Program-made: the position numbers and the translations under genes
Part shown: positions 53,461 to 64,000 of the stretch, piece by piece
How the letters are laid out: every line of letters begins with the position of its first letter
Position numbering within the stretch: the stretch's first letter is position 1
From: Solenopsis invicta
Taxonomy: Eukaryota; Arthropoda; Insecta; Hymenoptera; Formicidae
Length of the DNA stretch: 64,000 nucleotides
NCBI RefSeq assembly: GCF_016802725.1
Contig: NC_052670.1
Span: 18,700,141 to 18,764,140, forward strand
Direction: 5' to 3'
The notes under the pieces: generated by a model
The model's input: the letters and a program-made list of their open reading frames with translations, nothing else
Database searches by the model: none
Told to the model about the DNA's origin: nothing

Positions 53461-56135
53461 TACCGCTCGCCTTGAAACCATCGTTTCAAAAGATATTCTG
53501 TTGATAAAGAGACAAGAAAGAATTTTGAGTGGTTTACGGAGACAATCGAAATGTCGAGTAGCCTTCGATCGAGTAGACTTCCATAAAATCGGGAGCATGA
53601 AGGCGATTTATGCGGTAGGTTCCAGGTGGCAAGCGTTAATTGTAATCCCGCATGGAGTGATTTTACATGGACGTAACGCAAAATCAACGCGACCAATGAG
53701 TACAAGACTAGAATAATCGGGTGCTTGGCAGAAAAAGAAAACGGCGCGTGCGAGAGCCGCCCGCCAACACGAATTAATTTATCCTCGCCGAGGAACGGAT
53801 CGAGCGATAGAATAGAGCTTTTTGAAGAAATAACTCGTTTATTTATAAGCGCAGCAAGCTCGCGAAGAAAAAGCTTCGCTTGTATCCGTCGAAGTAAGAA
53901 TTCTTTTGCTAATTGACATTCGAGAGCTGACAATGCCGCCGTGCTTCATTGAAGTGGCCGACGGGACTCGCTTGCCTTCGCATTTTGCGAATGAAGCGCA
54001 TTATATACGCTGTTGCGCAGATTAAGCGCGGCCACGATGAAAAGCGCGTCGTGAAGTCGCAATTGAGCTCCGTCGCTGCCAAATAAGTATAAATAAGTTC
54101 CCTTTGTTCGATCTGAGTATCGAATGCATTCGAGAGAGAAGTAGACATTTCGTCGAACGTCGGACTGCGGAGCCACAAAGGACCGCACCACCAGAGCGAA
54201 TGAGATCGAAGAAGGGACCCGGCGATTCCGCAAGATGCATAATCGGCGGGGTTCTCATCAGTGGAAACGTGGTTCCACACCGCGTGCGGAACGCGCGATT
54301 GTACTTCTGAAACGCGAGTCGCAACGAATGTTTTCCACTTAGCATGTTGTTGAGTAATCCATGCTAAAACGGCAATCGAGTCTGTCCAACAATAGCACGG
54401 AGAAGCGGCGAGGCCAAAGGCGGTTCGCACGAATTCGAGTGACCGAGCCAGCAGCACGGTTGCACATAGCTCCAGCCGAGGAATACTGAAAGACTTAATT
54501 GAAGCAACCTTTGATTTGCCAATCAACAAGTGAACAGACACGTCACCAGAGTAAGAGATTAAACAAAGATACACGGCTGCAGCGTATGCATGAGTGGATG
54601 CTTCGGAAAATCCGTGCAATTCGCAGTTGACAGTGTCGGATCCTCGTTAAATTGATTCAGCTGGAGGTCGTGGAATTCGGTAAAGGAACCTTGAATGGTT
54701 TCCCACTATTGTAGGACGTCAGTCGGAAGGACATCGTCCCAATCGAGTTTTAACTGCCACAACCACTGCAAAAAGATTTTTGCTGCAATCGTGACCGGAG
54801 TACACCACCCCATGGAGATCGAACAATTTCGCGATGTATGAAAGAATAGAATGCTTAGTGTTCGACACAAACGGAGGGGAAGTGATGGTAAATTTGAACG
54901 TGTCGGAAGGTTCCAACTGATGCCCAAAATTTTAAGGCTTTCGTCAATGTGCAGAGTACGATCGTATGCGAGGCCATGATTGTCGATTGCGATATCATTC
55001 AGCAGAGAAGCTGAATTGCTAGATCATTTTCTCAACTCAAACCGCCCCCGACAGAGCAAAGCGCAGACTTGATCGCGAGTTTGTCTAAGTAGCGGAATGT
55101 CATCGGCGCCGAGAAGAATATCGTCGACATAAATGTTTTCCTGCAACATAGGAATATCACAGCAGGCAACTCCGTTTGGAGTTTCGGCGCTGTTAGCAAA
55201 TAATTATTCAAAGAAGTCGAATTTGTCGTGCGACTGGATGCATTGAAAACAACTCTCAATCACGTGGTGACTGGTATCGCGGATGACCGGATAATGCGGA
55301 ATGTAAACGTGTTGAGCGGAGCGTCGAATCAGTATGCAACTATAACTTTGCGCATATAGCCGAGCGCTTCGTATTCGCACAAAAAATCACCGTACCCCGA
55401 AACGAGAGCGGAGTTCGAACGTAAGCGTCGGTAAAAACTGAATAGTAAACGTTCAGAGACGGCACGCAACTCACCAATGTCGATTGGTGATCTGCGCTTA
55501 AACGGTAAGCGCACGACGTAACGACCATCGCGCGAATGCGTAGTTGAGAAGTGATTTTCACACTGTTGTTCTTCTGAGGTGAAAAATGCTCGGCGCGGCA
55601 CTTCTTCAACTTCCCAGAATAATCTGAGTTCTCGATCAAGATTGTCCGCGCTCGCGCAATGTTGCACGGTAATCGATCGATGCGGCGAACCGGAATCCGA
55701 CGTGGAACCTGTGAGGACCCACCCGAAGATCGTCTCCTGGGCAATCGGTTGTTCACGTTTTCCCCGTCGTACTCCATCGAGAAACAGTTCGGGATAAAGA
55801 TCCGCACCGAGTATGAGTTCAATTGATTCGGCACTGACGGGAGTTGAATCCGCGAGATCAAGGCCCTGAAGGTAGCATAAATTGCATTGAGAGGATGCTG
55901 GTAATAGCGAGTATTTCGTTAAAACGGAGAGAATCGACACGGCTGTCGTTATTACCGGAATATTATTGTTATTGATCAAAGCAATCCTGATTGAAATGGC
56001 GAAACGACAAGTGCCCGCGTATACGGCGCCGACGGCCGAAATCGAGAAGGGCAGTCGAAACCAAGGCAATCTTAAATTTTGTGCAAGCTCTGTGACAAAG
56101 GTAATTTCTGAGCCTTGATCAAGAAGTACTAACAC
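53461..56135 (-). pseudogene. BEL/Pao pol: protease, reverse transcriptase, RNase H, partial integrase
   Basis: The protease at 55329-56135 begins VLLDQGSEITFV, where Gln stands in place of the usual Ser or Thr of the triad, and continues ELILGADLYPELFL and ETIFGWVLTG. Reverse transcriptase is reduced to VVFNASSRTTNSTSLNNYLL and YVDD (55121-55132). The palm between them is deleted, because only about 25 codons separate the blocks. RNase H is at 53909-54619 (MHGFSEASTHAYAAAVYL, PRLELCATVLLARSL, WTDSIAVLAWI). The integrase keeps the N-terminal zinc-like part (LIRVGGRLSHAPFSF, VKSLHAGLQLTLA) but lacks the DDE core. The copy cannot move by itself. Confidence 0.9.
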
Positions 56136-56267
56136 GTTGAGTGTACGACCCGAGCGAAAGAACAGTAACGCAAGCTATAGGGAGTAATACATTTTTGCGC
56201 GCGATTGCCGCTGCCGTCAAACACAACGTTGTCACCGAGTTGCTTTCCTTTTTTTCTAACGTCACGT

Positions 56268-57488
56268 TCAATGCGGTCGCTGAGTTTGAATTGCTAGGAG
56301 AAGAAGAGGTCGAGTCAAAATGTAACATCGAGTGATATTTATTTTGGCAGAATCGAATGAATACTTGCTCGGGCACGCGTGTACTGCGTGTTTTGAGCTT
56401 AAGCAATTAGCATAGCGATTTGCCGCTTTAACTATTTCAGACCGCTGACTCGGCGTCTTCTTTACAAATTGCGGACATTTACTCATAAAATAAGCCGCTT
56501 GACAGAAGAAACACACTAGTTTAGATACGGTCGCTGAAGCACTTGAGATTTTTTGCAAACGCATTTTCTCTATTTTCGACGATGCCAATTTTTCGAACGC
56601 GCGAACCCGCATTTCCAGGAATTGATCAAGAGCCTCGTATTGCAAAATTTGCGGATACTCACCGGTTTTCAAACGTCATGCCTTTCGAGTTGCATGATCC
56701 AGCCTTTTAATCACACAATAAACTAAAATGTCACTGAGCATTTCTTCGGGTAACCGATTTAGCGCTTTCAATGATGCAATCGATCGATTCGCTTTATCGC
56801 GGAGTTCGTTGAGCTCGATCGCGGATTCGCGCATCGCCGTCGGAAGATCGAATAAGGCAGATACATGCACCTTGACCAAGCGGCGCTTATTGTCGTAGCG
56901 CGAGACGAGCATCCTCCACGCTATCTCGAAATTACCCGCGGTAATCAGAATGGATTTAATCGTATGTAACGCGTGAACGGTGAGACTTGATGCCAAAAAA
57001 TGCATACGCGAAAATTGAGTGAGATCTTTATTCTGAATGATAAGAGAATTAAAACAATCTCGAAAATTCTCCCCCTCGTCTAGATTCCCGGAAAATGGCG
57101 GGAGTTTAATCGGCGGCAAATGCGTAAGCAAAAATGAGGATCGATCGATGCTACTTATCGACTGCAGCGGAGACGACGACACCGACGGCGCAGGTTCCAG
57201 TTCCTCGAGGCAGTCGGCCATGTAGTCCAGCGTTTCCTCGTAGACATCCTGATGAAGGTTGAATTTGGCGTCCTTGAAGTAACTGATGTTGGCACGCTTC
57301 TCTTCCGAGGTTGTCTGCAAGAGGATGGCGTGGTTTTTCCGGCACTCTGCCCAGGACTCCTTCAATGTCGTCATCCGTTGCCGAATTTTAGCGGCCGTAT
57401 AATTATTTCGACCAATTTTTTTGAAGTTGGCGAGAGTTCGCTCAATAGTTTGCAGCAGAGTGGTCTGCCGCGCCATATGCTCGGTCAT
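56268..57488 (-). pseudogene. BEL/Pao gag, broken
   Basis: The frame begins MTEHMARQTTLLQTIERTL at 57488, about 123 bases inside the 5' LTR boundary. Residues about 125-270 (LPPIKLPPFSGNLDEGENF, IAWRMLVSRYDNKRRLV, RLPEEMLSDILVYCVIKRLD) are the DUF1759 gag domain of Pao elements. A frameshift at about 56675 is followed by a knuckle, CFFCQAAYFMSKC, in which Phe takes the place of His, and then NCLSSKHAVHACPS. The expected role is particle assembly and RNA packaging. Confidence 0.9.
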
Positions 57489-57611
57489 GGTGATGTTCGC
57501 CTTAAATTGCCTTTGCTCCGAGAACGACTACCTTCATCACGCTGTAGTGGAGGGTGCAACAGAACAGCTTCGCACAGAATCACCCCAATCTGGCTCAAAG
57601 GATCAAAATTA

Positions 57612-58670
57612 TGTTCGCGAACTGAGCTCCGTTCGCTCGAGTTCGGTGGAACAAGCTGCTGATTCCGTTCCGCAAGAACGCGAGATGGTAGTGTGGCAAA
57701 GAAGCACAGCTTCGCAGCGTGGTTGAGAGGAAAGCAAGCACCAACACAAGCTCAAAAAGGATTGCGAGCGAGAGTGGATGCGAGTGGAATGGTGGAGTGT
57801 GAGAAAGCGCGAGAATGCAGGAGCGAGTCAAGACGGAGTAGGTTGAACAGAGATAAAGAGAGAAGGAATAAAGCAATCAAGTTGGGTAATTGTTGATCAA
57901 GCAACCTTTAATTATTACACAGTAACACGAGGTTTATATTTTCAATAAAGTCAGTTATTGATCGTTCGATACAATGGTGAACAATTAATGTATCTCTAAA
58001 AAAAATGCCGAGACGCCACGCACTCACTCACACTACGCGGTGCTACACTACAATTCTCGAGTGTCGAACTGATTGCTTAAATGTTCTACAATTTAACCAT
58101 CGATAAATTGGTTTAGTGCGATAGTTGATTGCAATCACGTCAATCGAATGCATGAACGCCCGTTAGATCGCACAAGCTGTGAACGATCTCGCGTAACCAC
58201 TAATATTCGGCTAAGTCCTTCTCTCAAATTATCACGTTATCGAGACGTTTCAACCGCTTGCTTGCTAATTCGCTTCTAGCTGGGAATCGGCAGGAATGCT
58301 TATCCACGTCCAAATTTGCCTATTCGATGATGGGGCAACCGTGCTTGACGAAGTCGGGTGGGAACACTTCCTTTCGGCATGCGAGCGCGGAATTTGAGTA
58401 AACACGTAAATACGAACTGTTGTTGAAACCGAGTCTTAAGCTGTGATACAATTTCACAAACGAGAGTTGTGGCCAAACATGAAATTTACAGAATGCGAGA
58501 AACAAAAAGGAAGGTTGTTCGCGTAATGTCAAACTAAATAATAAGATATGTTTAAATCGATTGACGGACTGAAGTCGAAAATTGTCTGACGCGAATGATA
58601 CAAAAATATTACTTACGATTAAGTTGAAGAGTAATTCAAAACTTTACAATACATTTCACGATCTTTAACA
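57612..58670 (-). repeat. BEL/Pao 5' LTR
   Basis: A 1,059-bp LTR with TG...CA ends on the minus strand (TGTTAAAGATCGTG to GCGAACA). It holds the empty site for mariner copy 4 at about 57935. It is directly followed by the second GCTAG. Confidence 0.95.
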
Positions 58671-58675
58671 GCTAG

Positions 58676-58859
58676 AAAGAGTCTAATTTTATTTTCGAAG
58701 CTTTTAACAGTGTTATTTTTAAAGTTAACATATAGTTATGTTTTATAATTATCTTTATATCATTTTTCTCAAAACTACAAGCGATTGAATCTATACAGTC
58801 TATATCAAGAGTATAAATATGTATTTATTAATAACAATGGTTTAATATGAGGACATATA
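58676..58859 (-). repeat. 415-bp satellite family, block 4
   Basis: An inverted monomer piece (aaagagtctaattttatt, aaactacaagcgattg). It joins block 3 without a gap when the BEL element and one GCTAG are removed. It ends at the TA before the foldback element. Confidence 0.88.
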
Positions 58860-59660
58860 CACTACTCAAAAAAAAATAGGGAACACTTTCCAGACACCAA
58901 AAATTAGGCTATTTTCAAATGTCTGTAACTCGGTGAAAAATCATCGTAGATAAAAAATAAAAAAAGCATTTTGAAGCATGAAGATCGAGCTTTAACGTTC
59001 TACCAGCAAATTTTCAAAATTCTTTTAACTTCCTTATCTTATGCAGTAAAAAAGCACACCTTGTTTTGTTCGTTAAAATTTTGTATTTTTGACACTTTGC
59101 AGATCGACCAACAAATTTTTTTCGAATAATTCAAGTAAAATTTCATAAACAACAACTTTTTACCTACAAAAAGGTTTTTTTAAAATTTCTCTACGATTTT
59201 TTTTGACCGAGTTACGCAACTTTGAAACTAAACCTGCATTTTATACAAATGATATCCGTACTCCGTGAAAAATCATCGTAGATAAAAAATCAAAAAACCA
59301 TTTTAAAGCTCGAAGTTTCAGCTTTAACATGCTATTAATGGTTTTCAAAAATTTTCTCAATTTCTTAGTACTATGCCCCAAAAAAGATACAGTTTTTTCC
59401 TTAAAATAACGTATTTTTAACAGCCTGTAGTTCAATAAAAAAATTTTTCTCGACAAATCCAATGCAAGTGCCATGAAGTATGACATTTTCTCTACAAAAT
59501 GATTTTTTTAAATTTTTTCTACGATTTTTTGGGACCGAGTTACAAGACTTCAAAGATATAAATTTTTTACAGTACATTTTTCCGAAAAATGACGTCTACC
59601 GCCGACATTAGCATTACCCAATGTGCACCACGTGGAGGTTGTCGGTCAGATTTTTGCACA

Positions 59661-59662
<2 letters not shown>

Positions 59663-59715
<53 letters not shown>

Positions 59716-59752
59716 CGCGCGCGTGTGGACGTGTGTGCGTGCGTGCGTGCGT

Positions 59753-59791
<39 letters not shown>

Positions 59792-59868
59792 TACAGCAGA
59801 GATAAGGAGCCCACAGTTCGTCACTTCTGCAGTATTTAACGACTCCAAACCTTCTTTACTGTGTATGT

Positions 59869-59921
<53 letters not shown>

Positions 59922-60180
59922 TGTCACAGCAGAGATAAGGAGCCCACAGTTCGTCACTTCTGCAGTATTTAACGACTCCGAACCTTCTTTACTGTGTATG
60001 TGTGTATGTGTGTGTGTATCACAGCAGAGATAAGGACCCCACAGTTCGTCACTTCTGCAGTATATAACGACTCAAAACCCTCTTTACTGTATACCTATGT
60101 GTGTGTATCACAGCAGAAATAAGAACCCCGCAGTTTGTCACTTCTGCCGTATTTAATGACTCCAAACCCTCTCTGCTGTG
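59663..60180 (+). repeat. TG-repeat and about 90-bp repeat units, left arm
   Basis: Runs of (TG)n with (CG)n pieces (59663-59790, 59863-59925) alternate with a unit of about 75-85 bp containing cagagataaggagcccac and tgcagtatttaacgactc. Units start near 59795, 59929, 60020 and 60110. The right arm has the complement. Confidence 0.85.
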
Positions 60181-60266
60181 TGTGTATGCGCTCGCGCGCA
60201 TGAGAGTTCAATAGTGTGTATTACCTCCTCTTTGATCAATTACTGCTTGCAAGCGTTCTCGCATAT

Positions 60267-60608
60267 TTATACATTTTGTAATACATCTTGCGGAATGTTG
60301 TGCCACATTTCCGTTAAAACTTCTTCCAATTTTTCTAAATTTCGCGGCTGTTCTTTGCGACGCCTTAATCGTCGTTCCATTTCATCCCAAATGTGCTCGA
60401 TTGGATTTAAGTCCGGGCTATTGGTGGGATGATTTAACAGTCTAATTGCGTGTCGTTGAAAAAAACGTCGCGTTAAATTCGCCGTATGAGGTGGGGCGTT
60501 GTCCTGCATGAAAATAAAGTTCCGACAGGTTCGATTTAATAGCAAAACGTGTGGTCGTAGAATATCGTTGATATGACGAACACACACAAAATACACACCA
60601 TTGAACAC
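60267..60608 (-). pseudogene. Tc1-like transposase, C-terminal fragment
   Basis: The frame of 113 codons contains RHINDILRPHVLLL, FMQDNAPPHTAN (second catalytic Asp, residue 36) and NSPDLNPIEHIWDEMER (Glu at residue 71). The Asp and Glu have 34 residues between them, as in Tc1 (DD34E). The DNA-binding domain and first Asp are absent because the inverted arm begins there. It cannot be an active enzyme. Confidence 0.9.
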
Positions 60609-60818
60609 TCATACGCGCGCGCGCATACACACACAGCAGAGAGGGTTTGGAGTCATTAAATACTGCAAAAGTGACGAACTGCGGGGTCCTTATCTCTGCA
60701 GTAATACACATACACACACATGCACACACATACACATATACGAGTACACAGTAAAGAGAGTTTGGAGTCGTTAAATAGTGCAGAAGTGACGAACTGTGGG
60801 CTCCTTATCTCTGCTGTG

Positions 60819-60871
<53 letters not shown>

Positions 60872-61000
60872 AGCAGGCACGCATGCACGCACACACACGC
60901 ACACACACACACGCACACACATACACAATAAAGAAGGTTTGGAGTCGTTAAATACTGCAGAAGCGACGAACTGTGGGCTCCTTATCTCTGCTGTAACACA

Positions 61001-61052
<52 letters not shown>

Positions 61053-61115
61053 GCACGCACGCACGCACGCACACACGTACACACGCGCGCGCGCGCACAC
61101 ACACACACACACACG
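60600..61115 (+). repeat. CA-repeat and about 90-bp repeat units, right arm
   Basis: These are complements of the left-arm units near 60640, 60760 and 60930, separated by (CA)n runs (60821-60868, 61002-61050, 61098-61115). The number of units differs from the left arm (three against four), so the arms have changed independently or recombined. Confidence 0.85.
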
Positions 61116-61920
61116 ATGTGGAAAAATCCGACCGACAACCTCCACGTGGTGCACATTGGGTAATGCTAATGTCGGCGGTAGACGTCATTTTTCGGAAAAA
61201 TGTACTGTAAAAAATGTATATCTTTGAAGTCTTGTAACTCGGTCAAAAAAAATCGTAGAAAAAATTTAAAAAAATCATTTTGTAGAGAAAATGTCATACT
61301 TTATGGCACTTGCATTGGATTTGTCGAGAAAAATTTTTTTATTGAGCTACAGACTGTTAAAAATACGTTATTTTAAGGAAAAAACAGTGTATCTTTTTTG
61401 GGGCATAGTACTAAGAAATTGAAAAAAATTTTGAAAACCATTAATAGCATGTTAAAGCTGATACTTCGAGCTTTAAAATGGTTTTTTGATTTTTTGTCTA
61501 CGATGATTTTTCACGGAGCACGGATATCATTTGTATAAAATGCAGGTTTAGCTTCAAAGTTGCGTAACTCGGTCAAAAAAAATCGTAGAGAAATTTTAAA
61601 AAAACCTTTTTGTAGGTAAAAAGTTGTTGTTTATGAAATTTTACTTGAATTATTCGAAAAAAATTTGTTGGTCGATCTGCAAAGTGTCAAATATATGAAA
61701 TTTTAACGAACAAAACAAGGTGTGCTTTTTTACTGCATAAGATAAGGAAGTTAAAAGAATTTTGAAAATCTGCTGGTAGAACGTTAAAGCTCGATCTTCA
61801 AGCTTCAAAATGCTTTTTTTATTTTTTATCTACGATGATTTTTCACCGAGTTACAGTCATTTGAAAATAGCCTAACTTTGATGTCTGGAAAGTGTTCCCT
61901 ATTTTTTTTTGAGTAGTGTA

Positions 61921-62340
61921 TTTTGGTGGGAATTGTACGTATGGGCTATTATAAGGACATATCTTGGCGGGAACTATCGTAACACATATTTGAAATATAT
62001 GTTTATTTTAAAATTAACATTGTTAAAAGGTTTCTAAAAAAAATTAGACATTTTCTAACATCTTAAAAAGAAACTAGGTTCATAAATTTCATTTATTGTA
62101 AATTGATAAATCGGTTGTAAAATAGCATACATGGAAGTCACACCTGTTAACGGTTATGTTAAACTGACTTAAATATAGAATTATTTATTCTAAATATGAC
62201 TCTGGTTATAATTATGAATGTTTTAAGGTATTTCCCGCAAAAAATATGTCCTTATAATAGTCCATACGTACAAATCCCGCCAAAATATTTCCCCATTAAT
62301 TTTGGTTAATACCCATTGTTGCTGATAACTGCATACATTT
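61921..62340. repeat. 415-bp satellite family, block 5 (with an orientation switch)
   Basis: The sequence is inverted to about 61985 (ttttggtgggaattgtacg, tcttggcgggaactatcg). It is then direct (aacattgttaaaaggtttc), with the paired boxes tttcccgcaaaaaatatg and atcccgccaaaatattt at about 62226-62290. It fades near 62340. Confidence 0.8.
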
Positions 62341-62982
62341 TTGTAATAGATCGTGCTTTGCGTCATTATATGCTTAATGTTTAATGGACATAAAATATTT
62401 AATAATGTTAGATGGAGTACCAATTGTGTATTTCTCTAACTTCTAGAGGAATTCATGCTTGGCTTTCTGTAAGAACATGTGTGGTAATAAAATAAACGTA
62501 TGCTAATAAAATTGCACACATAATAATATTTACGTTTTTTGTTCTTTGTTTTTTATTATTGGTATAAAATATAATTTATTTCCCTGTTTATGGAGATAAT
62601 CGCAAATAATAATTTTTATAAAAATAAAATTTATTTTCTTTATTATTGTTCTCATTGTCGTGAGAATAAAGAAATCAAAAGTAAATTTGAAAAACCGTGA
62701 CTGTCACATTTTATGCATGTGCTAACACTTTAACACCTATGTCCTCAAAATGTACCAAAAACAGAACAGTGTTAACATATATTTAGTCTATTTTGAGGAC
62801 TTACCTGTAAGCCAACATTTTGCCTTTAAAAATTACCAACTGTGAAAAGTGTTATTTTGAGGACAGTCCTTATAATATGCCATAGTGAAAAAAGTTAATG
62901 AGAACAATTTTCAAAGACAACAAATGTCCTTAATATATACCTTACGTGCTATAAAACGTCCACAAATTATACCAAAGCTACA
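62341..62982. other. AT-rich spacer, nothing recognised
   Basis: It has no gene-like frame. Words of the form cctcaaaatg and ttttgaggac occur near 62740-62860 in both orientations and may be traces of another repeat. Confidence 0.45.
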
Positions 62983-63268
<286 letters not shown>

Positions 63269-63269
63269 C

Positions 63270-64000
63270 ATATATTTTGACGTGGCAGTTTTGCGCCTCG
63301 CCACTCCGTCTTCCGCCTAAGCGTCGCGCAAGAAGGCGCGTATGACCGGGTCGGGCACTCTGCGAGAGAACGAAATCTCCGGCGGGACTGCGTTACGTAT
63401 TATTTTATTTACTCATTCGCGGCTTATTTCATGTAACCGCGGGCACCTCGACAAACGTCGCCTAAGGACCAACAGCGGCGAGGGAGACGGACCGCGACAG
63501 GAAAAGGAGAGGGCGATCGTCCAGGGCCGGCGCACGGGAAGCCGCCGACGGAGAGGAGAACGAGACAAGAGGTGGCGACAGATAAGCGCCACGCAAAGGA
63601 GGCTCGCGAGTGGCACAGCTGATGGACGGGCTGGGGCGGACGAACGGCCAGGACGAGGGCCGTCGAATGCCGGCTGTCCATCGAGGAGGGTAGCGGCGAA
63701 GAATCGTCGCTGGAAAAATTCTGCTGCTGTCATCCGCGAGGACGACGAGAGCGACGAGGATGTCGGATGCCGACGGGAACCGCACGACACCTGCGGAGAC
63801 CCGACACTGCGCTGCCGTGACGTCACGGCTAGATAAGGGCGGCCACTGATAGGCCGCGCCGCTAGGCGCAAGGATATCGCGCACCCTGTGGGAGGGGTAG
63901 CGCTCATCGATCGCGCATCGAGCGCGATCCTCTCGGCTTTTGCGTGCGACCTGTTCGACTGCGTGCGTGTGCAGAAAAAGCGAGCTATCGGTCGGCTATC
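63270..64000. other. CpG-rich sequence of unknown identity
   Basis: Very GC-rich DNA with many CpG. Several overlapping open frames exist on both strands (for example 63342-63836 on +, 63413-63907 on -), as expected from composition. None shows a domain I recognise. A minus-strand AATAAA lies near 63406, and the right end contains agctatcggtcggctatc. It could be part of an LTR or the edge of a CpG-rich host region. Confidence 0.35.

Larger units (their letters stand above)
51111..58670 (-). mobile_element. BEL/Pao LTR retrotransposon with a mariner in its 3' LTR
   Basis: The element is 7,560 bp and is flanked by the 5-bp duplication GCTAG (51106-51110 and 58671-58675). It is read on the minus strand, with the 5' LTR at 57612-58670 and the 3' LTR at 51111-53460, the latter interrupted by mariner copy 4. 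The internal genes, gag (DUF1759-like), protease, reverse transcriptase, RNase H and a partial integrase, are in the Pao order. Large deletions remove most of the reverse transcriptase palm and the integrase core. Confidence 0.95.
58860..61918. mobile_element. 3.06-kb Tc1-related foldback element
   Basis: The ends are CACTACTCAAAAAAAA and its complement, with TA on both sides (58858-58859 and 61919-61920). The end type is common in insect Tc1 elements. The arms (58860 to about 60225 and about 60590 to 61918) are inverted copies of each other over 1.3 kb, including the microsatellite-rich inner parts. The unpaired centre of about 370 bp holds the C-terminal part of a Tc1 transposase. It lies in the satellite block. 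Confidence 0.93.

Noticed and set aside
63342..63907. Arg-rich host gene in the CpG-rich right end
   Set aside because: Overlapping frames of equal length exist on both strands and none has a domain, so composition explains them.

Overview
The window looks like repeat-rich, probably heterochromatic DNA of an arthropod, most likely an insect and possibly an ant or other hymenopteran. This rests on the mix of elements: mauritiana- and mellifera-type mariners, Tc1, Copia, Gypsy and BEL/Pao LTR elements, CR1-like and R1/LOA-like LINEs, with CpG-rich elements embedded in AT-rich spacer. I find no host protein-coding gene, rRNA, tRNA, CRISPR array or operon that I can support. Every recognisable protein is a transposase or retroelement protein, and nearly all are broken. 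Many open frames are frame shadows of purine-rich or microsatellite DNA.

Layout. 0-1.2 kb: 3' part of mariner copy 1. 2.6-11.2 kb: a CR1-like LINE (LINE-1) whose endonuclease gene is split by a 2.8-kb TTAA-flanked DNA transposon. 11.2-13.2 kb: a candidate solo LTR carrying a 767-bp inverted-repeat element. 13.9-23.1 kb: a 3'-truncated Copia element with a Gypsy element (Gypsy-1) inserted between its gag and protease. 23.5-25.9 kb: mariner copy 3 in the loop of an AT-rich inverted repeat. 26.1-30.7 kb: small inverted repeats, then a giant palindrome containing a hAT-like insertion and a MITE. 31.0-40.7 kb: one LINE (LINE-2) bounded by a 12-bp duplication. It has been opened by a 3'-truncated, polyadenylated LINE copy (LINE-3), a MITE and a 2.3-kb palindromic DNA element. 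40.7-62.3 kb: a satellite-like block with a 415-bp repeat, cut apart by mariner copy 2, a 6.5-kb Gypsy element (Gypsy-2), a 7.6-kb BEL/Pao element that itself carries mariner copy 4, and a 3.1-kb Tc1-related foldback. 63.0-63.3 kb: an (ACGC)n microsatellite. 63.3-64.0 kb: CpG-rich DNA of unknown identity.

The parts do not work together as a pathway; they record successive insertions. Target-site duplications define many ends exactly: TA for mariner and Tc1, TTAA, GCTAG for BEL, 12 and 12-14 bp for the LINEs, and 8 bp for the hAT-like element. Two insertions (mariner 4 and the hAT-like element) can be checked against an empty sister site in the same window. The most unusual aspects are the number of long near-perfect palindromes (at least six), the 415-bp satellite with two TTCCCGCCAAAATAT-type boxes per unit, a Gypsy gag frame whose first codons lie in the primer-binding site, and a TTAA-targeting element whose transposase resembles the arthropod Mutator-like transposase domain family.
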